A model generated the notes under the pieces. It did not search any database. It was not told the DNA's origin and worked only from the letters and a program-made list of their open reading frames with translations. Positions 23,523 to 30,484 of a stretch of DNA of 43,966 nt are shown here, one piece after another. Source of the stretch: DATLFA01 sp039934635 (GTDB lineage: Bacteria; Actinomycetota; Acidimicrobiia; Acidimicrobiales; WLNW01). The position numbers and the translations under genes were made by a program. Every line of letters starts with the position of its first letter. Within the stretch, counting starts at the first letter, position 1. The stretch spans positions 1-43,966 of the forward strand of contig JBDTLT010000020.1 in the NCBI GenBank assembly GCA_039934635.1, given 5' to 3'.

Positions 23523-24011
23523 TCAGCGAAGCGGGCTGATGTCGATCGGCTCGGCCGGCAACTCGTTGCGCACGATGGGCGGCAAGAACTCGCGCAGTCG
23601 CTCGGGCAACACGTTCACGTCACTCGCCAACAGATCGTCGAGCGTCCACCACTTGGCGCCCATGAACGCAGCAGCTTCGAGCGACTCGAGCCCCTGAGGA
23701 TTCCACTCGCCCCCGTCGCACCATGCCACGTGGATGCGCTCGTTCGAATCGAAGTGATAGCCGCCGAAGTCGAACTCGACATGTTGCGTCCAGATACACG
23801 GGCCGATCTCGGCGACCACGATCCCTGCTTCTTCGATGAGTTCGCGTCGCGCCGCGTCTTCGCTCGATTCGCCCGGGCTGATGCCACCCCCAGGAATCTC
23901 CCACCATGGCGGCTTGCGAAAGTCGACGGGATCTTCGGCGTGCATCAAGAAGATGCGTCCCTCGCGATCGAGCAGGACGACGCGGGCAGCGGGCCGACGC
24001 AGCGTGTACAC
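23523..24011 (-). CDS. NUDIX hydrolase
   Basis: The 162-residue protein carries a complete Nudix box, GGGISPGESSEDAARRELIE plus EAGI (about residues 36-59), which binds Mg2+ for hydrolysis of a nucleoside diphosphate linked to another group. The preceding WWEIPGGG is typical of ADP-sugar/8-oxo-dGTP-type members but does not fix the substrate. The GTG at 24011 lies 5 bp after the fur stop; codons further upstream run into fur. It is probably cotranscribed with fur. Confidence 0.87.
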   Translation of the reverse strand: MYTLRRPAARVVLLDREGRIFLMHAEDPVDFRKPPWWEIPGGGISPGESSEDAARRELIEEAGIVVAEIGPCIWTQHVEFDFGGYHFDSNERIHVAWCDGGEWNPQGLESLEAAAFMGAKWWTLDDLLASDVNVLPERLREFLPPIVRNELPAEPIDISPLR

Positions 24012-24016
24012 GGCGA

Positions 24017-24454
24017 CTACTGGCTGCAGTCGCCGCAGCGACCGACGAGATCGAGACGGTGGGCGTCCACCACGAAGCCGTACTTGCGCGCCACCGAGGA
24101 TGCGGATCGCTCGATCTGCTTTTCGAGATCCGCGGGGACGGCGAAGTCGGTGACCGCGCCACAATCGGTACAGATCAAGTGGTGGTGATGGTGCCCGGTC
24201 AAGTCCTCGGCGAGCTCATAGTGGCTGTGCTCGTCGGAGGTGATGATGCGGCGTACGACGCCCGCCTGCTCGAGTTCGGCCAAGTTGCGATAGGCGCTGC
24301 TCTGGGCCAGCTCGGGTTGCCGGGCGAGAATCTCCGGCAGCGTCATCGGACGACCCTCGTCGGCGAGAACATCGACGACCGCGCGCCGCGACCCCGTGTA
24401 GCGCTGTCCAGCCGAACTCAGCAGTGTCGACGCCGCGTCGTGCACATTCTTCAC
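24017..24454 (-). CDS. Fur-family metalloregulator
   Basis: The 145-residue protein has the Fur winged helix (QRYTGSRRAVVDVLADEG, AQSSAYRNLAELEQAGVV), a His-rich hinge GHHHHHLICTDCG with the first CxxC, and a C-terminal GRCGDC for the structural zinc. Fur-family proteins repress uptake or stress genes with Fe2+, Zn2+, Mn2+ or peroxide as signal; the metal cannot be told from sequence, though the layout is compatible with a Zur-like protein. It starts with GTG, 8 nt after a TACAGT hexamer, and is followed by the nudix gene. An inverted repeat covers its promoter. Confidence 0.88.
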   Translation of the reverse strand: MKNVHDAASTLLSSAGQRYTGSRRAVVDVLADEGRPMTLPEILARQPELAQSSAYRNLAELEQAGVVRRIITSDEHSHYELAEDLTGHHHHHLICTDCGAVTDFAVPADLEKQIERSASSVARKYGFVVDAHRLDLVGRCGDCSQ

Positions 24455-24460
24455 AGCGGC

Positions 24461-24486
24461 GAACTGTACCGTCTATGCCGCAGTTC
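24461..24486. promoter_or_regulatory. Inverted repeat over the fur promoter: candidate operator
   Basis: Arms GAACTG (24461-24466) and CAGTTC (24481-24486) are exact inverted repeats with 14 bp between. They span the minus-strand -10 (TACAGT, 24463-24468) in the 32 bp gap before fur. Position suits autoregulation; it does not match the classical AT-rich Fur box. Confidence 0.4.
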
Positions 24487-25272
24487 TCATGGTTCTAGAA
24501 CGACACCAAATCCTTGGCGCGCGAGACGCAGGATGATCTGGCCGGGCTGCCCGAGGTCGACGACGCGCTGACGCGACAACGCTTCGAGGTCACGCAACGC
24601 GCCGGCATACGCCTCGTCTCCCTCGCGACGCGCCCGGTCGAGCGTGCGCGCGTTCGCCCACACCTTGGTCCGGGCCTCGCGCAGGAACTTCTTCGTACCC
24701 AGGCGGTTGAACGGCGTCAGGATCTTGTCGAGCAGCGTCCGCTGACCGGGCTGCTCGAGCTTCTTCAGCTCGGCGTCTTCGGCGGCCACACGCGCCGCGA
24801 GGACGGTGTCGATGTGCTGGTGATCCGCACCCCGTTTCGCGAGCAACGCCTCGTCGTCGAATTGGGCGCTCGTGATCACCGCGCACAACGCCTGAGGTAG
24901 GTCATAGTTGATGTGCGCGTTCATTCCGAGCAACACGTGGCGTAGCGGAGGCAATGCCGTGTCGCTTGCGCGATCGAAGGCGACTTGCCACGGACCAACG
25001 GCGGCACCGGTGGCTTCGTACTGTTCGTACGCTCGCAGGTAGAGCCCCGCGAACACGAGATCCCACCGTTCGACCCACTCGTTGTCGGTGAAGCCACCGC
25101 GCCCGATCTCGTCTCGCACCGCACGCGTCGTCCGTGCGTACGTGCTGTGAAAGAAGCGGCGCGGGTCGTCGGCGGCCTGGAGGGACTGTTCGATGCGATC
25201 CATCGACGCGAGTAGCGCGTCGATGGTCTCGTAATCGCCGTTGTCAGTGCCGTCAGGAGCAGTGGAAGCCAT
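24487..25272 (-). CDS. DUF5995 family protein
   Basis: The 261-residue protein looks like DUF5995: MDRIEQSL early, then RFFHSTYARTTRAVRDEI, PPLRHVLLGMNAHINYDLPQ and, near the end, LDRARREGDEAYAGALRDLE. Family members are all-helical, soluble and functionally unassigned. The conserved His/Asp in GMNAHINYD suggest a metal or catalytic site, which is inference. The ATG at 25272 was chosen over an Arg-rich upstream extension. It sits 34 bp after pspA and 32 bp before fur, same strand, so the three may share a transcript. Confidence 0.75.
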   Translation of the reverse strand: MASTAPDGTDNGDYETIDALLASMDRIEQSLQAADDPRRFFHSTYARTTRAVRDEIGRGGFTDNEWVERWDLVFAGLYLRAYEQYEATGAAVGPWQVAFDRASDTALPPLRHVLLGMNAHINYDLPQALCAVITSAQFDDEALLAKRGADHQHIDTVLAARVAAEDAELKKLEQPGQRTLLDKILTPFNRLGTKKFLREARTKVWANARTLDRARREGDEAYAGALRDLEALSRQRVVDLGQPGQIILRLARQGFGVVLEP

Positions 25273-25306
25273 CACGCCGGCTATTCGGCGTGCCCGACGA
25301 TCTGGA

Positions 25307-26074
25307 TCACGCCGGCGGGCTGGGTGTATCGATCGCCTTGGCGGCAGTGCCCGGTTGCATGCCGAGCTCGGCACGAATCTGGTCGAGGCGAGCGCGCGCT
25401 TCGGTGTTGCGAGCCGCCGCTTCGATCTCCATCATGTGCCCCTCGACCGAGGTGCCTTGCAGCTCGGCCATGCCCTTGGCCTTGGCGTAGCGATACTCGA
25501 TCTTGTCGCGCACCTCGTTGAACGTCGGTACGTCTTGGCCAACATTCTCCGACAACGACGCCATCGCCTTGTTCATCTGCTCTTGCATCTTGGCCTGCTC
25601 GAGTTGACCCATCAGATGGTGACGTTCCGAGAGCTTCTTCTGGAGCATCGCAGAGTTCTGTTCGACTGCGGCCTTTGCCTGAACTGCCGCCTGCGTTGCC
25701 TGCAGGTGCAGTGCCTTCAACCCGTCGATCTCGCTCTCGAGCGCGATCATCTTGTTGGCAAACGCTTCGGCGGCCGTCGTGTATTGGGTGGACTTGGCGG
25801 CATCGCCGCTCGTGCTGGCATCTTCGGCCATGCGCACCGCTTGTCGCGCGTTGGCATTGACCCGCTCGAGCTCTTGGAGCGCGTGATCGAGACGCATCTC
25901 GGTCTGCTTTTGGCTGGCGATGACGTTGGCCGCTTGTTCTCTGAGGCGACGGTGTTGGTCCTGCGCCTCGATGATGGCCTGCTCGAGTTGCACCTTGGGA
26001 TCGGCGCGCTCATTGAACGTACCGGTGGCCTTGGCGGTCATGTACTTCCAGAAACGACGGGCAAGCTTCAGCAT
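25307..26074 (-). CDS. pspA: PspA/IM30 family membrane-stress protein
   Basis: The 255-residue protein is almost entirely coiled coil, as in PspA/IM30 (ESCRT-III superfamily): an amphipathic start MLKLARRFWKYMTAKATG, then PKVQLEQAIIEAQDQ and long Ala/Gln/Glu/Lys heptads to about 215. These proteins bind the inner membrane face and form rods or rings that protect bilayer integrity. Start chosen by the family N-terminus; a TACCCT hexamer lies 8 nt upstream. It is divergent from an MFS transporter (66 bp between starts). No PspB/C or ClgR gene is in view. Confidence 0.9.
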   Translation of the reverse strand: MLKLARRFWKYMTAKATGTFNERADPKVQLEQAIIEAQDQHRRLREQAANVIASQKQTEMRLDHALQELERVNANARQAVRMAEDASTSGDAAKSTQYTTAAEAFANKMIALESEIDGLKALHLQATQAAVQAKAAVEQNSAMLQKKLSERHHLMGQLEQAKMQEQMNKAMASLSENVGQDVPTFNEVRDKIEYRYAKAKGMAELQGTSVEGHMMEIEAAARNTEARARLDQIRAELGMQPGTAAKAIDTPSPPA

Positions 26075-26082
26075 GGGAGTGA

Positions 26083-26088
26083 AGGGTA
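26083..26088 (-). promoter_or_regulatory. -10 element of pspA, near-leaderless
   Basis: Minus-strand TACCCT is 8 nt before the ATG at 26074, so the leader would be 0-2 nt. Confidence 0.5.
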
Positions 26089-26126
26089 GCCGCCCCGGCG
26101 CCGGGGTTCGCGGCCTGATCGCCCGG

Positions 26127-26132
26127 TAGGGT
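26127..26132 (+). promoter_or_regulatory. -10 element of the MFS transporter gene, near-leaderless
   Basis: TAGGGT is 8 nt before the GTG at 26141. Confidence 0.5.
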
Positions 26133-26140
26133 CGGGCGCC

Positions 26141-27538
26141 GTGAGCATCGCCGAGGTGGTCAAGCCCGATCTGCGGCGGGCGTACCTGGTGCTGTTCGTC
26201 GTCGGGTTGGGCAGCTTCCTCACCGCGATGTCGCTGTCGATCGTGTTCGTCGTGTATCCCGACCTCGTCGAGGAATTCCCCAATTCTTCGAACTCGACGC
26301 TGTCATGGGTGCTCAACATCTTCACCATCGTCGGTGCCCCACTGTTCATCTTGGGTGGCGTGGCGGGTGAGCGCTACGGCCGCAAGCGCACCATGGTGCT
26401 GGGCCTCATTGGCTTCACCGCCGCATCGGTCCTCGCCGCGCTGGCCCCCAATCCCGGATGGCTCATCGCCGCAAGGGCGATCCAAGCCGTATTCACCGCG
26501 CTCATCCTGCCGATGACCGCCACCCTCATCCTCAACGCGTTTCCCGAGTCCCATCGAGGCACGGCGGCCGCGGGGTGGTCGGCAATCGGCGGCGTCGCGG
26601 CGTCGCTCGGCCCGTCCCTCGGTGGGTGGCTCATCGATACGTGGAGTTGGCGGGCGGCGTTCTGGCTCAACGTGCCGATCGGTATCGTCGCAACCGTCGC
26701 GGCCGTGATCGTCCTCGACGAATCCAAGAACGAGCACGCGCCGCGGGTGCCCGATGTCTTCGGCATGTTCGCGTTGATGGGTGGCGTCGGCTTTCTGGTC
26801 TTCGGCCTCGTACAGAGCAGCCAGTGGGGCTGGGGCAGCGGGCCGGTACTGGCATCGATCGCGGGCGGCGCCGCGCTCCTCGCGTTGTTGCTGTATCGCT
26901 GCGGTCATCACCCCGTGCCGCTGATCGACCTCAGCCTCTTTCGCAGTCGCACGTACTCGTTCGGCAACATCTCGATGCTGATGTTCGCGTTGAGCTTCTT
27001 CGGCACACAGTTCGGCGCGATCCTCTTCCTGCGCCAGATCTGGGGCTTCAGCCTTCTCGACGCGGGCTTGCTGAGCACGCCCGTGTTCGCGTTCACCGCG
27101 CTGTTCTCGTTGGCGGCCGGCCGCATCAGCGACCGCTTCGGCGACGAGAAGTTGAGCGCGCCGGCCGTCACCGTCTGGACGATCGGCGTGGCGATGTTGG
27201 CCATCGGGCTGCGCGGCGAACGCAACATGGCGCTCTGGTTCACGGCGACCTCTATCGCGGGTGCGGGTGCCGGTCTCGCGTGGGGCGGCATGTTCGCCCT
27301 GGTGCTGCGGCGCGTCGAACCCGAGCGGATGTCACTGGCGGCCAGCATCACGCAGACGTTGCAACGCATCGGCAACTCACTCGGCGTCGCGGTGGCGGTC
27401 ACGATCCTCGGCTCGCGAGTCGACACGAGCCTCGGCGATCACCGGCGCATGTTCGCCGCGATGACCATCGCCGCGGTCATCACCATCGTCTCCAACCTCT
27501 TACTCCTCCCTCGCACCCGTACCCATCACCACCCCTAG
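26141..27538 (+). CDS. MFS drug exporter, DHA2 (EmrB/QacA) type
   Basis: The 465-residue membrane protein has about 14 helices. The loop 2-3 motif is GGVAGERYGRKRTMVLGL, and RGTAAAGWSAIGGVAASLGP followed by GGWLIDTWSWRAAFWLNVP is the antiporter motif C region with the WRW(A/I)F-like element of DHA2 members. The protein should export hydrophobic compounds by proton antiport. It starts with GTG next to a near-leaderless promoter and is divergent from pspA, which may link it to membrane stress. It ends 26 bp from the stop of the convergent split-barrel gene. Confidence 0.88.
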   Translation: MSIAEVVKPDLRRAYLVLFVVGLGSFLTAMSLSIVFVVYPDLVEEFPNSSNSTLSWVLNIFTIVGAPLFILGGVAGERYGRKRTMVLGLIGFTAASVLAALAPNPGWLIAARAIQAVFTALILPMTATLILNAFPESHRGTAAAGWSAIGGVAASLGPSLGGWLIDTWSWRAAFWLNVPIGIVATVAAVIVLDESKNEHAPRVPDVFGMFALMGGVGFLVFGLVQSSQWGWGSGPVLASIAGGAALLALLLYRCGHHPVPLIDLSLFRSRTYSFGNISMLMFALSFFGTQFGAILFLRQIWGFSLLDAGLLSTPVFAFTALFSLAAGRISDRFGDEKLSAPAVTVWTIGVAMLAIGLRGERNMALWFTATSIAGAGAGLAWGGMFALVLRRVEPERMSLAASITQTLQRIGNSLGVAVAVTILGSRVDTSLGDHRRMFAAMTIAAVITIVSNLLLLPRTRTHHHP

Positions 27539-27564
27539 ACCCCGTTCGCGGCGTAGCGCGGCGA

Positions 27565-28365
27565 TCAGGAGCCGGCCGAAGCTTTGGCGAACGCGAAGCT
27601 GACGACGTCCGCAATCGCGACCGTCTGGTCGGCGGCGATCTCGCCGTGGATCATCGCGCCTTCGATGTCGGCGTAGGTCGCGCCTCGGTCGAGCACGACG
27701 CACACGCGCGTGCGCGGTGGCGGCGCACCGTTACCCAGCTCGAGGCGACTGCCCAGAGGGCGAACGGCGACTGCGGCCACCGTGGGGTGGTCGTCGGGCG
27801 AGATCCACCCGACGGACGCGGCGCGCGACGAGGCGACGAACGACTCGAGCTCGTCATCCTCGAGCGCCAGCGAGCCCCGATCGCGCCCCGCTTTGCCCAT
27901 GTCGGTCCGCGCGCCGCGCGGCTGCGAGCGTTGCGAATCGGTGCGCCAATCAGGAGGCAGCGGGATCCAATCGAGGTGCAGAGCGGCCATGCGAAACAGC
28001 ACCCGCTTGCCGCTGCGGAGGCGATCTTGAGTGCGGGTCACGACATCGGATGTCGCAAACCCATCGGTGCGCAGCGAGTGCTGCGCCAGCCACTCGATCT
28101 CGTCGGCATCGGTGATCAACTGGGCGTGCGCTTGAAGGCGCAACGCGCGTGGCGCGCGTTCGCTCGACAACAACACTGCGACACGATCGTCGCGCAACAT
28201 CATCTTGGCCTTGGCGGCGACCCGATAGGTGTTGAAGTACAGGTGGCCGTCGCCCGGCCACAACGGAGTCATGGGCCAACCCGTGGGCGATTGATCGCGC
28301 CGGCGGGCGAACAATGTCGCGCTCGTGGCGGTCGCGGTCAGCTCTCGCTGCTCGTCGTCGTACAC
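27565..28365 (-). CDS. Tandem FMN-binding split-barrel (PPOX-like) protein
   Basis: The 266-residue protein appears to hold two PPOX-like halves. The first (about 8-75) contains PTGWPMTPLWPGDGHLYFNT and KAKMMLRDDRVAVLLSSE, the usual barrel with a cofactor-binding K/R stretch. The second (about 173-245) repeats the plan with GWISPDDHPTVAAVAVRPLG and RTRVCVVLDRGATYADIEG. Such barrels bind FMN, F420 or haem. The GTG at 28365 is preceded by GGAG 7 nt upstream. It is divergent from hyuA (55 bp between starts). The duplication is my reading and the cofactor is unknown. Confidence 0.7.
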   Translation of the reverse strand: MYDDEQRELTATATSATLFARRRDQSPTGWPMTPLWPGDGHLYFNTYRVAAKAKMMLRDDRVAVLLSSERAPRALRLQAHAQLITDADEIEWLAQHSLRTDGFATSDVVTRTQDRLRSGKRVLFRMAALHLDWIPLPPDWRTDSQRSQPRGARTDMGKAGRDRGSLALEDDELESFVASSRAASVGWISPDDHPTVAAVAVRPLGSRLELGNGAPPPRTRVCVVLDRGATYADIEGAMIHGEIAADQTVAIADVVSFAFAKASAGS

Positions 28366-28407
28366 CCGGTGTCTCCGTTCTCGCGGCGACGATTGTCTCG
28401 GGCCGAG

Positions 28408-28413
28408 TATGGT
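28408..28413 (+). promoter_or_regulatory. -10 element of hyuA, leaderless
   Basis: TATGGT, then 7 nt, then the GTG at 28421. This also decides the start: an ATG at 28409 would lie within the hexamer. Confidence 0.55.
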
Positions 28414-28420
28414 GCCTGTC

Positions 28421-30484
28421 GTGGGGGGCACGACCTGTATCGGTGTCGACATCGGGGGCACGTTCACCGATGTCGTCCTGTCCGACGGTAGCCGTACGTG
28501 GCGCGCCAAGTCGCCGAGCACGCCGCACGACGTCAGCGAAGGTGTGCTTGCGGCGTGCCGCCTGGTCGCGCAAGCACACGGCACCACGCTCGAAGGTCTC
28601 TTGCCCACCGTCGATCGATTCGGTCTGGGCACCACGGCCGTGACCAACACGCTGGCCTCGTGGACAGGCCAACGGCTCGGCCTGGTCACGACGGCAGGCT
28701 TCGAAGACATCGTTCCGCTCGCCCGCGGCACGCGCATCTGTGTCGATGGCTGGCTGGTGATGCCGCCCTCACTCGTCGAGCGCGAGCGCATCATCGGGCT
28801 CGACGAACGTATCGACCGCGACGGCGCGGTCATCAAACCGCTCGCGACAGGGGCCGCCCAACTCGCCGCGGAGCACCTCGTCGAAAACGAGAACGTCGAC
28901 GCAATCACCGTGTCGTTCCTGTGGAGCTTCAAAAATCCGGATCACGAGCAGCGGGCCGTGCACGAGATACGCACCCGCTATCCCGACCTGCTCGTCACGA
29001 GCGGGGTCGAGCTGCAACCGGCGATCCGCGAGTACGAGCGGTCGACCTTCGCACTGTTGAACGCGTACGTCGGACGCTCGCTCAACGGCGTCGACGCGCT
29101 CACTGCGCAACTGGCCCGCCTCGGCTTGCGAGTGCCGTTGCTGCTCGTGCACTCGGGCGGCGGATCGATGACCACCGAGGAAGCGCGCCGTGTCCCGATT
29201 CGGCTCGCCGCGTCGGGGCCGGCCGCGGGCGTGACCGCATCGTCGATCGTTGCGCGCACCAGCGGTGTCACGCGGGCGATCACGTGCGACGTCGGCGGCA
29301 CTTCGTATGACGTCGCACTGGTACTCGACGCGACACCCGAACGGCGCACCCGTGGCGACGTCATGGGTATCTGGACATCGGTGCCGACCGTCGACGTCAA
29401 GTCGCTCGGTGCGGGCGGAGGCTCACTCGCGTGGATCGACAGTCGCGGCTTGATGCGCGTCGGCCCGCGGTCCGCCGGCGCCACACCAGGGCCCGTCTGC
29501 TACGGCCGCGGCGGCACCGAACCCACCGTGACCGACGCATTGCTGGTGCTCGGCTATCTCGACCCCGATCACTTCCTCGGCGGGCGGATGTCCCTCGACC
29601 TCGACGGCGCGCACCAGGCGTGCGCCCGTCTCGGCGACGCCATCGGCATGACCGGCCCCGAGTGCGCGTGGGGCATCCGCGAGATCGCGTTGGCCGAGAT
29701 GGTCAAGGCCACCCGTTCGATGCTGTCGACGAGAGGCCTCGATGCTCGTGACTTCACGCTCATCACCTACGGCGGATGCGGGCCGCTGTTCACCACCGGC
29801 GTCGCGCGGGCGATCGGCGCGCCGCGGTTGCTCGTACCCGCGCTGGCGTCGGTGCTGTCGGCATTCGGGGCCGCCGCATCGGATATCCGGCGCGAGCGGA
29901 CGCTCCCCCTCAGTGTCATGTTGCCGTGCGATCCACTCGTACTCGACGACGCCATCACCACGCTCGAAGCCGAGTTGACCAAAGAGCTCGACGGCGATGC
30001 GGTCGCGCCGGTCAATCGCACGATCCACTACGAAGTCGACGTGCGCTTCGCCCGCCAGCGATGGGAGCTCACGATCCCACTGCAGTCGCCCGTGAGCGCG
30101 GCGACGATCGAACAACTCGCCCACGACTTCCGCGCAGAGTACGCCCGCCGCTATGGCGAGGGCGCGGTGATGGCCGGCGCCGCCGTAGAAGTCGTGGCAC
30201 TGCGCGGCCTCGGCATCGGTCGCACGGTGCAGGCTGCGTTCGAACGCCGCGATCTCGTCGACGCTCGTTCGACGCCCGGGCCCTCTGGCGAGCGGGCGGT
30301 GTTGCTCGAACGCACGCACCCACCCACCCCGGTGCCGTCCTACCGCATGGGCGACCTGCTCCCGGGGCACCGCATCGACGGGCCGGCATTGCTCGATGAT
30401 GTCGACACGACCATCTGGGTGCCGCCATCGTCCACCGCGCACATCGATGCGTTCAACAGCACGGTTGTGGAGCTCTCGACATGA
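28421..30484 (+). CDS. hyuA: Hydantoinase/oxoprolinase subunit A
   Basis: The 687-residue protein is HyuA/OplahA-like. It has the actin-fold ATP site GVDIGGTFTDVVLSDG near the start, TTAVTNTLASWTG, the second phosphate loop CDVGGTSYDVALV, DVKSLGAGGGSLAWID, and GCGGPLFTTGVAR-like GGCGPLFTTGVAR. Subunit A couples ATP hydrolysis to opening of a cyclic amide (hydantoin, 5-oxoproline) or carboxylation of a ketone in acetone/acetophenone carboxylase relatives. The GTG at 28421 was chosen by promoter spacing and family N-terminus. The stop overlaps hyuB by ATGA. The substrate is not predictable. Confidence 0.9.
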   Translation: MGGTTCIGVDIGGTFTDVVLSDGSRTWRAKSPSTPHDVSEGVLAACRLVAQAHGTTLEGLLPTVDRFGLGTTAVTNTLASWTGQRLGLVTTAGFEDIVPLARGTRICVDGWLVMPPSLVERERIIGLDERIDRDGAVIKPLATGAAQLAAEHLVENENVDAITVSFLWSFKNPDHEQRAVHEIRTRYPDLLVTSGVELQPAIREYERSTFALLNAYVGRSLNGVDALTAQLARLGLRVPLLLVHSGGGSMTTEEARRVPIRLAASGPAAGVTASSIVARTSGVTRAITCDVGGTSYDVALVLDATPERRTRGDVMGIWTSVPTVDVKSLGAGGGSLAWIDSRGLMRVGPRSAGATPGPVCYGRGGTEPTVTDALLVLGYLDPDHFLGGRMSLDLDGAHQACARLGDAIGMTGPECAWGIREIALAEMVKATRSMLSTRGLDARDFTLITYGGCGPLFTTGVARAIGAPRLLVPALASVLSAFGAAASDIRRERTLPLSVMLPCDPLVLDDAITTLEAELTKELDGDAVAPVNRTIHYEVDVRFARQRWELTIPLQSPVSAATIEQLAHDFRAEYARRYGEGAVMAGAAVEVVALRGLGIGRTVQAAFERRDLVDARSTPGPSGERAVLLERTHPPTPVPSYRMGDLLPGHRIDGPALLDDVDTTIWVPPSSTAHIDAFNSTVVELST

